Source: Methylibium sp. NZG
Lineage (GTDB): Bacteria > Pseudomonadota > Gammaproteobacteria > Burkholderiales > Burkholderiaceae_C
NCBI GenBank assembly: GCA_001263235.1
Contig: LGRD01000038.1
Span: 1-64,000 of the forward strand
Direction: 5' to 3'
DNA: 64,000 bases
The notes beneath the pieces were generated by a model. It did not search any database, was not told where the DNA came from, and saw nothing but the letters and a program-made list of their open reading frames with translations. Within the stretch, counting starts at the first letter, position 1; the number at the start of each line of letters is the position of its first letter. Both the position numbers and the translations under genes were made by a program. This document shows positions 20,052 to 29,024 of this stretch, in pieces.

Positions 20052-20552
20052 ATGCAACCCCTCACCACGGCACGCCCCTTCCGCCGCACCAGCTTGCTGG
20101 TCGTTGTGGTGGCGGCGCTGTTGTTGGCGCAGACCTTGGGGCTGCTGCACCGGGTGGCGCATGCGCCGCATGCCGACCACGCCGTGCAAGCGTGGGTGGG
20201 TTCTGGCGCTCAGGCGTTTGCCGCGCCTGCTGCGCACGCCCACGCCCATGCACATGCCCACGACCACGCACACGACCACGCACACGAGCGCGAGCACGAT
20301 CACTCTGCCGCCGAGCTCGACGCGTCGCACGTTGACTCAGGCGGGCATTGGCTGCACACGCTGTTTGGCGCGCACGACGAGCGTGCCTGCGCGTCCTACG
20401 ACCACGGGCTGCATGCCGACTTCCTCTGGAGTGCCCCCGCCGTGGCCTGCGCGCAGGCGTGGCAGGCCATCCTGGTGCCGCTGCAGACCGAAGCGCGTTG
20501 GGCAGCCCAGGCGGCCGGCTACCTCGCCCGAGGCCCGCCCATCGGAGCCTGA
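20052..20552 (+). CDS. Histidine-rich exported protein next to zinc receptor
   Basis: A 166-residue protein with an N-terminal hydrophobic segment (SLLVVVVAALLLAQTLGLL) that serves as signal or anchor. Residues about 60-90 are a low-complexity run of His alternating with Ala, Asp and Glu, clearly able to bind metal. The end YLARGPPIGA resembles the RxPP terminus of small DUF2946-like proteins encoded beside metal-related TonB receptors. The next gene is a ZnuD-like receptor, so a periplasmic zinc-buffering or zinc-handing role is a reasonable inference. A GTG at 20025 is an alternative start. No enzyme motif is seen. Confidence 0.65.
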   Translation: MQPLTTARPFRRTSLLVVVVAALLLAQTLGLLHRVAHAPHADHAVQAWVGSGAQAFAAPAAHAHAHAHAHDHAHDHAHEREHDHSAAELDASHVDSGGHWLHTLFGAHDERACASYDHGLHADFLWSAPAVACAQAWQAILVPLQTEARWAAQAAGYLARGPPIGA

Positions 20553-20563
20553 AGCCCGAGCGA

Positions 20564-20578
20564 CCGGCGTGACGCCGG
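20564..20578. terminator. Short GC hairpin after His-rich gene
   Basis: CCGGCGTGACGCCGG is a near-perfect palindrome 12 bp past the stop of the His-rich gene. No T-run follows directly, so it may be a weak terminator or an mRNA-stabilising element before the ZnuD-like gene. Confidence 0.4.
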
Positions 20579-20750
20579 CCGTTCAACTTCTCTGATCGCA
20601 CGCACGGCGGGTTGCCCCGCGGCATCGTGCTGCGGCCTCGCACCGCTTTGGTGGTGGCGCGGGCCGCGTGACGCGATCGCTCCCGTGTTGCGGCGATCTG
20701 GTTTCAGCTTCCGGGCTCGCCGATGGCAGCCCGTCGACAGGACACTCTCC

Positions 20751-22832
20751 ATGAACTCGCATTTCCTCTCCAAGCGCCATGCGCTCGCGCTGGCGCTGGG
20801 CGCGGCCTACGCCCAGTTTCCCCAAGTCGCCGTTGCCCAGGCGGCCGGTGCGCCCGGCGCGCAGGCGTTGCCGCCCGTGATCGTCACCGGCAACCCGCTG
20901 CGGGCCAACGAACTGAGCACGCCCGCCTCGGTGCTCAGCGGCAACGGCCTGGTGCTGCGCCGCGCCAGCACGCTCGGTGAAACGCTGGACGGCCTGCCCG
21001 GCGTCTCGTCGAGCTGGTTCGGCCCGAACGCCAACCGGCCGGTGATCCGCGGGCAGGACGGCGACCGCATCCGCGTGCTCGGCAACGCCGGTGCGTCGCT
21101 GGACGCATCGAGCCTGAGCTTCGACCACGCGGTGCCGATCGACCCGCTGGTCGTCGAGCGCATCGAGGTGCTGCGCGGCCCGGCCGCGCTGCTGTACGGC
21201 GGTAGCGCGGTGGGTGGCGTGGTGAACGCGATCGACAACCGGATCCCACGCGCTGCCGTCGGCGCACCGACCGGCGCGGCCGAGTTGCGCCTGGGCGGCG
21301 CTGCGGACGAGCGCGGCGTCGGTGCGCTGGTCGAGGCTGGCGGCGCGGGCTTTGCGCTGCACGCCGACGCGTTCTGGCGCAACACCGGCGACCTGCGCGT
21401 GCCGTCCTTCGACCGCCCGACAGACACTGGAGCTGAGCGACGCGAGCGCATCGTCAACTCCGCCAGCCGAGCCGACGGCGGCGCGCTCGGTGGCTCGTTG
21501 GTGTGGGGCAGTGGCTTCCTGGGCGCCTCGGTGGACACCTACCGCAACACCTACGGCATCGTCGCCGAAGAAGACGTGACGATCCGCATGAAGCGCGACA
21601 AGCTGGCTGTGGCCGGCGAAGCGCGCGACCTGGCTGGCCCGATACGCACCGTGCGCGCCCAGCTGCAGCGCACCGACTACCAGCACCAGGAGGTCGAAGG
21701 CACTGGCGAAGTGGGCACCACGTTCGACAACAAGGGCACCGACGGCCGCGTCGAGATCGAGCACGCGCCGATCGTGCTGCCCATCGGCCCGCTGCGCGGC
21801 GTGCTAGGCGTGCAGGCCGAGCGGGCGCGCTTTTCGGCGCTGGGCGAAGAAGCGTTCGTGCCCAGCACGCGTACCGCGCAGACGGCGCTTTTCGTGCTGG
21901 AAGAGCTGGCGTTGGCCGCGCTTGGGCCGCTGTCAGTGCCCACGCGCTTGACCTTCGGCGGCCGCATCGAGCGCACGCGTGTCGACTCAGCCGGCGACGA
22001 CGCAGGCGCGGTTGTGCCCAAGTTCGGCCGGGCGTTGTCGCGCACCTTCAGCACCGGCAGCGCGGCCGTCGGCGCCGTGGCGAGCCTCACGCCGCAATGG
22101 CAACTGAGCGGCAACGTGGCCTACACCGAACGAGCGCCGACGTACGCCGAGCTGTACGCCAACGGCGTGCACATCGCCACCGCCGCGTTTGAACGCGGCA
22201 ACCCCGACACGCCCAAGGAGAAGAGCGCCAACATCGACGTGGCGCTGGAGTGGAAGGCCGGCGACACGCGGCTGAAGGCCAGCGCGTTTGCGAGCCGCTT
22301 CGCCAACTACATCCTGCTGGCGGCCACCGGCGAGCCGGACTTTCTGACCGACGAAGGCGACCTGGTGCCGGTGTATGCGTTCGCCGGCGTTCCGGCGCAG
22401 TTGCGAGGGCTCGAGTTCGAGGGCCAGTGGCGCGCGCTCGACGGGCCGCAACGCATCGACCTGGACGGCAAGCTCGACGTCACGCGCGCCAGCAACCGCA
22501 GTACCGGCGAGGCGCTGCCGCGCATCGCGCCGCTGCGAACCACGCTCGGCCTCAACTGGGCCAGCGGCGCGTGGACCGCGCGTGGCGAGGTGGTGCATGC
22601 CGCGTCGCAGAAGCGCGTGCCGGCCGACGATGTGCCCACCGGCAGCTACACGCTCGTCAACCTGTCGGCCAGTTGGTCGCTCAAACTCGGCGGGCTCGAC
22701 GGGCTGGTGTTCGCCAAGCTGAACAACCTGGGCAACGAGCTGGGCTACAACGCGGCGTCGGCAGCGACCATCCGTGCGCTGGCGCCGCTGCCGGGGCGCA
22801 GCCTGTCGGCGGGGTTGCGGGTGGCGTTCTGA
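20751..22832 (+). CDS. ZnuD-like TonB-dependent zinc receptor
   Basis: A 693-residue outer-membrane receptor. A signal peptide ends near FPQVAVAQA; the TonB box lies in LPPVIVTGNPL. The plug holds PNANRPVIRGQDGDRIRVLG, SLSFDHAVPIDPLVVERIEV and LYGGSAVGGVVNAIDNRIP, the pattern seen in Neisseria ZnuD and relatives. The barrel ends in PLPGRSLSAGLRVAF with the terminal Phe. It should import zinc, possibly haem, across the outer membrane. The preceding His-rich gene supports zinc. No AT-rich Zur-type palindrome was found upstream, so regulation is unclear. The ATG at 20751 begins MNSHFLSKRHALALALG. Confidence 0.85.
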   Translation: MNSHFLSKRHALALALGAAYAQFPQVAVAQAAGAPGAQALPPVIVTGNPLRANELSTPASVLSGNGLVLRRASTLGETLDGLPGVSSSWFGPNANRPVIRGQDGDRIRVLGNAGASLDASSLSFDHAVPIDPLVVERIEVLRGPAALLYGGSAVGGVVNAIDNRIPRAAVGAPTGAAELRLGGAADERGVGALVEAGGAGFALHADAFWRNTGDLRVPSFDRPTDTGAERRERIVNSASRADGGALGGSLVWGSGFLGASVDTYRNTYGIVAEEDVTIRMKRDKLAVAGEARDLAGPIRTVRAQLQRTDYQHQEVEGTGEVGTTFDNKGTDGRVEIEHAPIVLPIGPLRGVLGVQAERARFSALGEEAFVPSTRTAQTALFVLEELALAALGPLSVPTRLTFGGRIERTRVDSAGDDAGAVVPKFGRALSRTFSTGSAAVGAVASLTPQWQLSGNVAYTERAPTYAELYANGVHIATAAFERGNPDTPKEKSANIDVALEWKAGDTRLKASAFASRFANYILLAATGEPDFLTDEGDLVPVYAFAGVPAQLRGLEFEGQWRALDGPQRIDLDGKLDVTRASNRSTGEALPRIAPLRTTLGLNWASGAWTARGEVVHAASQKRVPADDVPTGSYTLVNLSASWSLKLGGLDGLVFAKLNNLGNELGYNAASAATIRALAPLPGRSLSAGLRVAF

Positions 22833-22839
22833 GGTGGGC

Positions 22840-23499
22840 TCAGGGGGCGAGCCGCTCCCTGACCCACCCGGCACTCTGGGCGTTGCCTTGCCGCCGATAA
22901 CGCAGCCGGTCGTGCAGGCGCGACTTTCGGCCCTGCCAGAACTCCCAGGTGTCGGGCAGAAGCCGGTAGCCGCCCCAGTGCGGCGGCCTCGGTGGCTGCA
23001 ACAGAAACTGCGCGCCGAACTTGGCCGCGTTGGCCACCAGCACCGAACGCGAGGCGATCACCTCGCTCTGCGGCGACGCCCACGCGCCCAGGCGTGAGTC
23101 GAGCGGGCGGGTCTGGTAGTAGGCGTCGGACTCTTCGGCGCTGGTCTTCTCGACCTGGCCTTCGATGCGCACCACGCGTTCGAGCTCGACCCAATGAAAC
23201 TGCAGCGCCGCGAAGGCATTGCCTGCGAGTTCTTGCCCCTTGCGGCTTTGGTAGTTGGTGTACCAGACGATGCCACGCGCATCGAAGCCCTTGATGAGCA
23301 CCACGCGCGTGGAGGGCCGGCCGTTGCTGCCCACCGTGGCCAGCACCATCGCGTTGGGCTCGGGCAGCTGGCCGTCGATGGCCTGCTGCAGCCACAGCGC
23401 GAACTGCCGAGAAGGGTCGGCGTCGGAGGCGGCCTCGTCGAGTTCGGCGCGTTCGTAGCTCTTGCGCAGGTCGGCGATGTTGGAGGAGAGCTCAGTCAT
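22840..23499 (-). CDS. pdxH: Pyridoxamine 5'-phosphate oxidase
   Basis: A 219-residue PdxH, normal length. It oxidises pyridoxamine or pyridoxine 5'-phosphate to PLP with FMN in the cytoplasm. FMN-binding signatures are [20 protein letters not shown] and [20 protein letters not shown]; the C-terminal PLP/FMN motif includes [16 protein letters not shown] and ends WVRERLAP. The start [20 protein letters not shown] at 23499 matches the family; upstream in-frame codons are not conserved-looking. It converges on the ZnuD-like gene with a seven-base gap. The window holds several PLP enzymes (SerC, the oxoamine-synthase-like protein) but no direct linkage. Confidence 0.95.
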   Translation of the reverse strand: MTELSSNIADLRKSYERAELDEAASDADPSRQFALWLQQAIDGQLPEPNAMVLATVGSNGRPSTRVVLIKGFDARGIVWYTNYQSRKGQELAGNAFAALQFHWVELERVVRIEGQVEKTSAEESDAYYQTRPLDSRLGAWASPQSEVIASRSVLVANAAKFGAQFLLQPPRPPHWGGYRLLPDTWEFWQGRKSRLHDRLRYRRQGNAQSAGWVRERLAP

Positions 23500-23772
23500 G
23501 CAACGAGTATAGGCAGCGAGAGGATGGGCAGCGGTCCCTTGAGCATCGCCTTCAACCGCGCGGCGCGGGGTGCGAGGCGCAGCCTTTCGAGTGCCATGCG
23601 TGATGCCTGCGTTCGAGGTTGGTGCATGTACCTGCGTGAAACTTTTCATCCGCAATGCTGCTTACGTGAATGCCCGTAGGTATTCGCACGACTGGATCAA
23701 TCCGGCACCGGCTTTCATGCTCGGACCAGCGGTGAGGGCACAGCGCCGCACAGCAAACACAAGGGCAGGGTG
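23500..23772. other. Divergent intergenic region, nothing recognised
   Basis: This spacer lies between pdxH (minus) and the MobA-like gene (plus). It should hold both promoters. No palindrome, hairpin with T-run or small coding frame stood out. Confidence 0.4.
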
Positions 23773-24405
23773 ATGAAAGCGCGACCGGCGGTGATCGTGG
23801 TGGCAGCGGGGCGGGGGGAGCGATTCCTCGGCGCCACGCACAAGCTGAGCCAGCCGCTGGGCGGCGCCACCGTGCTGGGCACGACGCTGCGCCATGCCAT
23901 CGCGAGCCAGTTGCCGGTGGTCGTGGTCACCACCGAGCCGCTGGCCGACATCGCCCGCCGCAGCGTGGCCGCGCGCGACCTGGTGGTGCTGCCGGACGTC
24001 AAGGGCGCTGCTGGCAACGCCGGTGGCGCACTGCTCGGCATGGGGCACTCCATCGCGTCCGGCGTGGGCGCGCGCGCGAACGCCGGGGGCTGGTTGATCC
24101 TGCCCGGGGACATGCCGCTGGTGAAGCCCGCCACGCTGGTGGCGGTGGCCGATGCGCTGGAGCACCACGCCGTCGTCTGTGCCCACTACAAGGGCCGGCG
24201 CGGTCACCCGGTGGGCTTCTCGGCCGAGCTGTACTCCGAGCTGATCACGCTGTCGGGCGACGAAGGCGCCCGCCGGTTGGTGGCGCGCTACCCCGCGCTC
24301 GGCCTCGAGTTGGACGATCCCGGCGTGCTGGTCGACGTGGACACCCAGGCCGACCTCGCCCAAGTGCGCCAGACGCTCGGCGAAGCGCCGCTGCCCATGC
24401 GCTGA
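23773..24405 (+). CDS. MobA-like nucleotidyltransferase (MocA/CoxM-like family)
   Basis: A 210-residue NTP_transf_3 protein. The N-terminal nucleotide-binding loop reads VVAAGRGERFLGATHKLSQP, with the expected G-x-G-x-R and a later Lys. The metal-binding aspartate is in GGWLILPGDMPLVKPATL, and GRRGHPVGFSAELYSEL is typical of MocA-type enzymes, which attach CMP or GMP to molybdopterin. No molybdenum enzyme gene is close, so the substrate is unproven; a general sugar or cofactor nucleotidyltransferase role is possible. The ATG at 23773 sits right after a GTG at 23770; a GGGCAGGG stretch serves as ribosome-binding site. Confidence 0.75.
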   Translation: MKARPAVIVVAAGRGERFLGATHKLSQPLGGATVLGTTLRHAIASQLPVVVVTTEPLADIARRSVAARDLVVLPDVKGAAGNAGGALLGMGHSIASGVGARANAGGWLILPGDMPLVKPATLVAVADALEHHAVVCAHYKGRRGHPVGFSAELYSELITLSGDEGARRLVARYPALGLELDDPGVLVDVDTQADLAQVRQTLGEAPLPMR

Positions 24406-24442
24406 GAGGCTGAGGCCGGGCGCCGCGCGCTGCCGCGCGCCA

Positions 24443-25078
24443 TCAGGCCAGCCCGTGCTGGCGCGCCAGCGCCACGAGGCGCTCGATCTCATTGTCTCGA
24501 ATGCCATGCTCGCGCAGGCAGCCGGCGGTCTCCAGCAGGTAGTCCAGCGTGCGGCCGTAGCGGCCGGTCGCGTGGCGCAGCATGTCCAGCATCTGCGCAT
24601 CGTCGATCGGCCCGGTGTGGCTCGGGCTGGTGCGGCTCAGCGAAAAGCCCAGCGCCTGCACGCGGCCCTGCGGCGTGTGGCACGGCAGCCACTTGGGGTC
24701 GTAGACGCCGGTGGGCATTTCGCGTGCCCACAGGCGTTCGATCTCTGCGCGCACGCTGGCCTGCGCCAGGCGGTACACGAAGCCGCGGCACGAGCCGCCC
24801 GACACCAGCGCAAACACCAGGCCGGGCCGCTCCGGCGTGCCGCGGTTGATGCGCGAGCGCATCTCCAGCGCGCGGTGCCAGCCGTAGACCTTGGCCGGCC
24901 GCCGCTCCACCGAGTCGAACTCGGGCCGCCAGATCAGCGAGGCATAGCCGAACACCCACAGGTCGCCACCGCCGGCTTGCTGCCACTGCCGCACCGTCTG
25001 GTGCAGCATCGGCGCCGGGTCCCGCAACGGGTGCAGCGTCGGGTGCAACGGCGGGTGGTGCGGCGCGTGGTGCGACAT
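24443..25078 (-). CDS. ChaC-like gamma-glutamylcyclotransferase
   Basis: A 211-residue protein of the ChaC family, which splits glutathione into 5-oxoproline and Cys-Gly. The nucleotide-like loop is LWVFGYASLIWRPEFDSVER (the family has VFGYGSLIW), and the catalytic glutamate is expected in the region REMPTGVYDPKWL. VYGWHRALEMRSRINRGTP and GGSCRGFVYRL are further family marks. The first 24 residues are His/Pro-rich and could be excluded if translation starts at the ATG encoding MLHQTVRQW. It converges on the MobA-like gene and diverges from edd, with the edd operator between. Confidence 0.88.
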   Translation of the reverse strand: MSHHAPHHPPLHPTLHPLRDPAPMLHQTVRQWQQAGGGDLWVFGYASLIWRPEFDSVERRPAKVYGWHRALEMRSRINRGTPERPGLVFALVSGGSCRGFVYRLAQASVRAEIERLWAREMPTGVYDPKWLPCHTPQGRVQALGFSLSRTSPSHTGPIDDAQMLDMLRHATGRYGRTLDYLLETAGCLREHGIRDNEIERLVALARQHGLA

Positions 25079-25147
25079 GCAGCCACTCTATCGCGGGCCG
25101 GTGGCGCGTCTTGGCAAGGCCACGCGGGGGTTTGCATCGACCTTGAT

Positions 25148-25194
25148 TTGACGATGTAACCAGGTTACATCACAATCAGAACACGAGTTACATC
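25148..25194 (+). promoter_or_regulatory. edd-eda promoter with 19-bp palindromic operator
   Basis: A sigma-70-like promoter, TTGACG (25148-25153), 17 bp, CACAAT (25171-25176), encloses a perfect palindrome, GATGTAACC-A-GGTTACATC (25153-25171), that fills the spacer. A second half site, GTTACATC, lies at 25187-25194 near the expected start point. This layout would let a dimeric repressor block RNA polymerase. The motif resembles sites of gluconate or hexose regulators (GntR/LacI or HexR types), but no such gene is in the window. Confidence 0.7.
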
Positions 25195-25207
25195 GGGGTC
25201 CACCGCC

Positions 25208-27037
25208 ATGAAGACTGCCCTCGTCGAAGTCACCGAGCGGATTCGCGATCGCAGCGCGGCCACGCGCACCGCCTACCTGGCGCGCGTCGATGCCGCCATC
25301 AACCGCCCCCGCGGGGCCGACCGCATGGGTTGCGCCAACGTGGCGCATGCTTTCGCAGCGCTGCCCGCCAACGACAAGCTGCGCGTGGTGGCCCAACGCG
25401 CGCCCAACATCGGCGTGGTCAGCGCCTACAACGACATGCTGTCGGCGCACCAGCCGTACGAAGGCTTCCCCGCGCTGATCCGCGACGAGGCTCGAAAGCT
25501 CGGCGCCACCGTGCAGGTGGCCGGCGGCGTGCCGGCGATGTGCGACGGCGTGACGCAGGGCCTGCCCGGCATGGAGCTGAGCCTGTTCTCGCGCGACACG
25601 ATTGCGATGAGCACCGCCATTGCCCTCACGCACGATGTGTTCGACGCGGCGCTGCTGCTGGGCGTGTGCGACAAGATCGTGCCGGGCCTCTTGATCGGCG
25701 CGCTGCACTTCGGCCACCTTCCGTGCGTGTTCGTGCCGGCGGGGCCGATGAGCAGCGGCTTGTCGAACACCGCCAAGTCGAAGGTGCGCGAGCAGTTTGC
25801 GCAAGGCCTGGTCGGCCGCGACAAGCTGCTGGAAGCCGAGCAGGCCGCTTACCACGGCGCCGGCACCTGCACGTTCTACGGCACCGCCAACAGCAACCAG
25901 ATGCTGCTGGAGGCGATGGGGCTGCACGTTCCCGGCGCGGCCTTCGTCCACCCGCAAGCGGAGCTGCGTGAGGTACTCACGCGCGAGGCGGTTCGCACGG
26001 TGCTTTCGATCGCGCCGAACTCGAAGCGCTTCACGCCGATCGGCAAACTCGTCGACGAGCGCGTGATCGTCAACGCGATGGTCGCGCTGCTGGCCACCGG
26101 CGGCTCGACCAACCACCTGATCCACTGGGTCGCGGTGGCGCGCGCGGCCGGCATCCTGATCGACTGGACCGACTTCTCCGACCTGTCGCACTGCACGCCG
26201 CTGCTGTCTCGCGTGTACCCGAACGGCAGCGCCGACGTGAACCAGTTCCAGGCGGCCGGCGGCCCGGGCTTCGTGATCCGAGAGCTGCTGCAAAGTGGCG
26301 GCATGCATGCCGACGTCACCACCGTCGCCGAAGGCGGCCTGGCCGAGTACGGCAAGCTGCCGTCGAGCGAACCCGCAGGTGAAGGCGGGCGGCTGCGCTG
26401 GACCGCGCTGCCAGCGGCCAGCGGCGACGACTCGATCGTGCGCACCGCCGCCGCGCCGTTCAGCCCCGAAGGCGGCTTGAAGCTGCTGACCGGCAACCTC
26501 GGCCGCGCCGTCATCAAGGTGTCGGCCGTGCCCGAAGCGAACCACATCGTCGAAGCCCCCGCGATCGTGTTCGACGCGCAGGAGGAACTGCTCGCCGCCT
26601 TCAATGCCGGCGAACTGGAGCGCGACTTCGTGGCGTTGGTGCGCTTTCAGGGCCCGCGTGCCAATGGCATGCCCGAATTGCACAAGCTCACGCCGCCGCT
26701 GGCGGTGTTGCAGGGCAAAGGCTTCAAAGTGGCGCTGGTGACCGACGGGCGCATGAGCGGCGCGTCGGGCAAGGTGCCGGCGGCCATCCACGTGAGCCCC
26801 GAGGTGCTGGCCGGCGGGCCGCTCGGCAAGGTGCGCACCGGCGACGTGATCCGGCTCGACGCGGTGGCCGGCACGCTCGAAGCCTTGGTCGAAGTGGCCA
26901 CCTGGTCGTCGCGCAACGTGGTCGAATTGACCGCCGCGCACGCCGACGTGAACGGCCACGGCCTCGGCCGCGAGTTGTTCGCCGGCCTGCGCCGCAATGT
27001 GCTGACGGCAGAAGAAGGCGCGTGCAGCTGGCTTTGA
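25208..27037 (+). CDS. edd: 6-phosphogluconate dehydratase
   Basis: A 609-residue IlvD/Edd-family dehydratase, the typical Edd length. It converts 6-phosphogluconate to 2-keto-3-deoxy-6-phosphogluconate in the Entner-Doudoroff pathway. Iron-sulfur cysteines are seen in [24 protein letters not shown] and the [14 protein letters not shown] segment. [20 protein letters not shown]-type sequence near the N-terminus (here [20 protein letters not shown]) distinguishes Edd from IlvD, and the catalytic serine lies in [19 protein letters not shown]. It starts 14 bp past the operator half site and is followed 27 bp later by eda, forming a two-gene operon. Confidence 0.96.
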   Translation: MKTALVEVTERIRDRSAATRTAYLARVDAAINRPRGADRMGCANVAHAFAALPANDKLRVVAQRAPNIGVVSAYNDMLSAHQPYEGFPALIRDEARKLGATVQVAGGVPAMCDGVTQGLPGMELSLFSRDTIAMSTAIALTHDVFDAALLLGVCDKIVPGLLIGALHFGHLPCVFVPAGPMSSGLSNTAKSKVREQFAQGLVGRDKLLEAEQAAYHGAGTCTFYGTANSNQMLLEAMGLHVPGAAFVHPQAELREVLTREAVRTVLSIAPNSKRFTPIGKLVDERVIVNAMVALLATGGSTNHLIHWVAVARAAGILIDWTDFSDLSHCTPLLSRVYPNGSADVNQFQAAGGPGFVIRELLQSGGMHADVTTVAEGGLAEYGKLPSSEPAGEGGRLRWTALPAASGDDSIVRTAAAPFSPEGGLKLLTGNLGRAVIKVSAVPEANHIVEAPAIVFDAQEELLAAFNAGELERDFVALVRFQGPRANGMPELHKLTPPLAVLQGKGFKVALVTDGRMSGASGKVPAAIHVSPEVLAGGPLGKVRTGDVIRLDAVAGTLEALVEVATWSSRNVVELTAAHADVNGHGLGRELFAGLRRNVLTAEEGACSWL

Positions 27038-27064
27038 GACTCTGGACCTGAACCAGGACACCCC

Positions 27065-27694
27065 ATGTTGAACACCCTCGATCTCGTCGCCCACGGCCCG
27101 GTGATTCCGGTCATCGTCATCCACCGGCTCGAAGACGCGGTGCCGATGGCGCAGGCGCTCGTCGACGGCGGCGTGAAGGTGCTGGAGGTGACGCTGCGCA
27201 CGCCCATCGCGCTGCAATGCATGGAGGCGATCGCCAAGGCCGTGCCGGGTGCGATCCTCGGCGCCGGCACGGTGCGCAACCGTGCCGACGCGCAGGCCGC
27301 GAAGGACGCCGGCTGCGTGTTCGCGGTCAGCCCGGGCTACACCAGCGAGGTGGGTCGTGCCTGCCGCGACATCGGCCTGCCGCTGCTGCCCGGCACCGCC
27401 ACCGGCAGCGAGGTGATGCAGGCCAACGCCGATGGCTACCTGTTCCTGAAATTCTTCCCCGCGATGCAGGCCGGTGGCATCCCGATGCTGAAGGCGCTCG
27501 CCGGCCCGTTCACCGACGTGGTGTTCTGCCCCACCGGCGGCATCACGCTGGAGACCGCGCCGCAGTTCCTGGCGCTGCCCAACGTCAAGGTCTGCGGCGG
27601 CTCGTGGCTGACGCCGACTGACGCGGTGGCGGCGAAGGATTGGGGGCGGATCACGCTGCTTGCGAAAGAAGCGAGCGCCTTGAAGCGGGGTTGA
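27065..27694 (+). CDS. eda: KDPG/KHG aldolase
   Basis: A 209-residue class I aldolase that splits 2-keto-3-deoxy-6-phosphogluconate into pyruvate and glyceraldehyde 3-phosphate. The active-site glutamate is in KVLEVTLRTPIAL, and the Schiff-base lysine in ADGYLFLKFFPAMQAGG; FCPTGGITLETA is the phosphate-binding segment. It lies 27 bp behind edd, completing the Entner-Doudoroff core. No zwf, pgl or glk is nearby, so 6-phosphogluconate must come from genes elsewhere. A small hairpin ACGACT-GGA-AGTCGT at 27709-27723 follows and may mark the transcript end. Confidence 0.96.
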   Translation: MLNTLDLVAHGPVIPVIVIHRLEDAVPMAQALVDGGVKVLEVTLRTPIALQCMEAIAKAVPGAILGAGTVRNRADAQAAKDAGCVFAVSPGYTSEVGRACRDIGLPLLPGTATGSEVMQANADGYLFLKFFPAMQAGGIPMLKALAGPFTDVVFCPTGGITLETAPQFLALPNVKVCGGSWLTPTDAVAAKDWGRITLLAKEASALKRG

Positions 27695-27734
27695 CCCAGG
27701 CTTGCGGGACGACTGGAAGTCGTGCTTTCCAGAG

Positions 27735-27754
27735 TGTGTACATCTGAGCACACA
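27735..27754. promoter_or_regulatory. Inverted repeat upstream of ParD-like gene
   Basis: TGTGT (27735-27739) and ACACA (27750-27754) form a short inverted repeat, 12 bp before the antitoxin ATG. It could be the autoregulatory site of the ribbon-helix-helix protein, but the arms are short. Confidence 0.35.
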
Positions 27755-27765
27755 GGACCAGAATC

Positions 27766-28008
27766 ATGTCCGCCACGATGACCGTTTGCATCGATGACGA
27801 CCTCAAGAACCGCCTAGACGCGCTGGCCGAAGCGACTCAGCGCAGCAAGTCCTTCCTGGCCGCCGAAGCCATCGGCGCCTACGTCGAAACCAACGAATGG
27901 CAGATTGCCGAGATCGCGGCGGCGTTGCAAGAAGCCGATGCCGGCGACTTTGCCAGCGACGACGAGGTTGCCGCACTCGCCAAGAAGTGGAAGGTGAGTG
28001 CGAGTTAG
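27766..28008 (+). CDS. Orphan ParD/CopG-like antitoxin
   Basis: An 80-residue ribbon-helix-helix protein. MTVCIDDDLKNRLDALAEAT is the strand and first helix, and RSKSFLAAEAIGAYVETNEW the second helix with the typical RS(K/R)SFL start. The C-terminal acidic part (IAEIAAALQEADAGDFASDD) is the region that neutralises a ParE-type toxin. No toxin gene follows: the next gene is gloA on the opposite strand 33 bp away. It may be a remnant of a parDE pair, may act on a distant toxin, or may be a plain repressor. GAATC rather than a strong ribosome-binding site precedes the ATG. Confidence 0.8.
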   Translation: MSATMTVCIDDDLKNRLDALAEATQRSKSFLAAEAIGAYVETNEWQIAEIAAALQEADAGDFASDDEVAALAKKWKVSAS

Positions 28009-28041
28009 CTGCGGGGTGACAGCCGCTTCAGGGTGGGCTGT

Positions 28042-28422
28042 TCAGCGCTGAATCAACTCGACCTTGTACCCATCGGGGTCGGTGATGAACGCGATCACCG
28101 TCGTGCCGCCCTTCACCGGCCCCGCCTCGCGCGTGACGTTGCCGCCACCGGCGCGGATCTTCTCGCACGCTGCCGCCGCGTCGGGCACGCCGATGGCGAT
28201 GTGGCCGTAGGCGGTGCCCAGCTCGTACGACTCGACGCCGTGGTTGTAGGTCAGCTCCAGCTCGGCGTGGTCCGGGTTGTTGCCGTAGCCGACGAACGCG
28301 AGCGTGTACTTCTGCGACACGTTCTCCGATGTGCGCAGCAGCGTCATGCCCATCACGTTCGTGTAGAAGTCGATCGAGCGCTGCAGGTTGCCCACGCGCA
28401 GCATGGTGTGGAGGAGTCTCAT
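28042..28422 (-). CDS. gloA: Lactoylglutathione lyase (glyoxalase I)
   Basis: A 126-residue glyoxalase I. It isomerises the methylglyoxal-glutathione hemithioacetal to S-lactoylglutathione. Metal ligands are in [20 protein letters not shown] (His5), [10 protein letters not shown] (Glu), [13 protein letters not shown] (His) and [12 protein letters not shown] (Glu), so the full four-ligand set is present. The length matches the nickel-type bacterial enzyme. It is followed on the same strand by no partner; the GFA gene lies 45 bp upstream and could share a transcript, both being glutathione-linked. Confidence 0.96.
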   Translation of the reverse strand: MRLLHTMLRVGNLQRSIDFYTNVMGMTLLRTSENVSQKYTLAFVGYGNNPDHAELELTYNHGVESYELGTAYGHIAIGVPDAAAACEKIRAGGGNVTREAGPVKGGTTVIAFITDPDGYKVELIQR

Positions 28423-28466
28423 GGTGGGGTTGGAAGATAGGTGAGGGAGGTGGGAGCGTAGTCTGT

Positions 28467-28967
28467 TCAGCGTGCGGGCGTGGACGCGCGCGTGGCGGCC
28501 ACGCCAGGAACCACGTCATTGCCGTAGGCGGCCTTCCATCGGTCCATCAGCGACGTGTACTCGTCCAGCCGCTGGCCGGGCAGGCCGTCCTCGACATGCC
28601 AGTTGGCGATGCGCGTCTCGACCGCGAAGTGCGAGGTCGGCTGGATCGCCGACGGATCGTCCAGCGCGCCGACCGCCAGGTCGATGTTCTTCGAGCCGAC
28701 GTAGGCAAAGCTCAGCGGCGTGCCGCAGCGGTTGCAGAAGCCGCGCAACGCGAGCTTCGACGACGCGTATTCTGTCGGTGCGCCGGCTGTCCACGCGACA
28801 CGCTCCTTGGGCAGGTTGATGAAGGTGGCGCGGGTGTTGCCGAACGCCATCTGGCACATGCGGCAGTGGCAGTAGTAGCCCTCGCGCTTGTCGAGGCGCG
28901 CCTCGAAGCGCACCGCGCCGCACAGGCAGCCGCCGGTCAGAGGTGAGGGTTCGATGTCCTGGGTCAT
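28467..28967 (-). CDS. GFA-family protein (glutathione-dependent formaldehyde-activating-like, zinc-binding)
   Basis: A 166-residue GFA/CENP-V domain protein. Zinc-binding cysteines appear as [25 protein letters not shown] and [12 protein letters not shown], the characteristic CxC...CxxC layout. Some relatives speed formation of S-hydroxymethylglutathione, but most have no proven reaction. The ATG at 28967 ([14 protein letters not shown]) was chosen because the upstream in-frame residues are not family-like. It stands 45 bp before gloA on the same strand, hinting at a shared aldehyde-defence role. Confidence 0.85.
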   Translation of the reverse strand: MTQDIEPSPLTGGCLCGAVRFEARLDKREGYYCHCRMCQMAFGNTRATFINLPKERVAWTAGAPTEYASSKLALRGFCNRCGTPLSFAYVGSKNIDLAVGALDDPSAIQPTSHFAVETRIANWHVEDGLPGQRLDEYTSLMDRWKAAYGNDVVPGVAATRASTPAR

Positions 28968-29024
28968 GCGCAGCTCCGGTGAATCAGGTGTCGAGCGTGC
29001 GAGGCTAGCGCAGCGCCGCACCGC

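Noticed and set aside
19948-20751. Zur or Fur box upstream of the His-rich gene and ZnuD-like receptor
   Set aside because: No AT-rich 17-23 bp palindrome of the expected type was found in the two gaps.
25088-27751. Long minus-strand open frame (887 codons) opposite edd-eda
   Set aside because: Antisense shadow; both edd and eda are complete on the plus strand with catalytic motifs.
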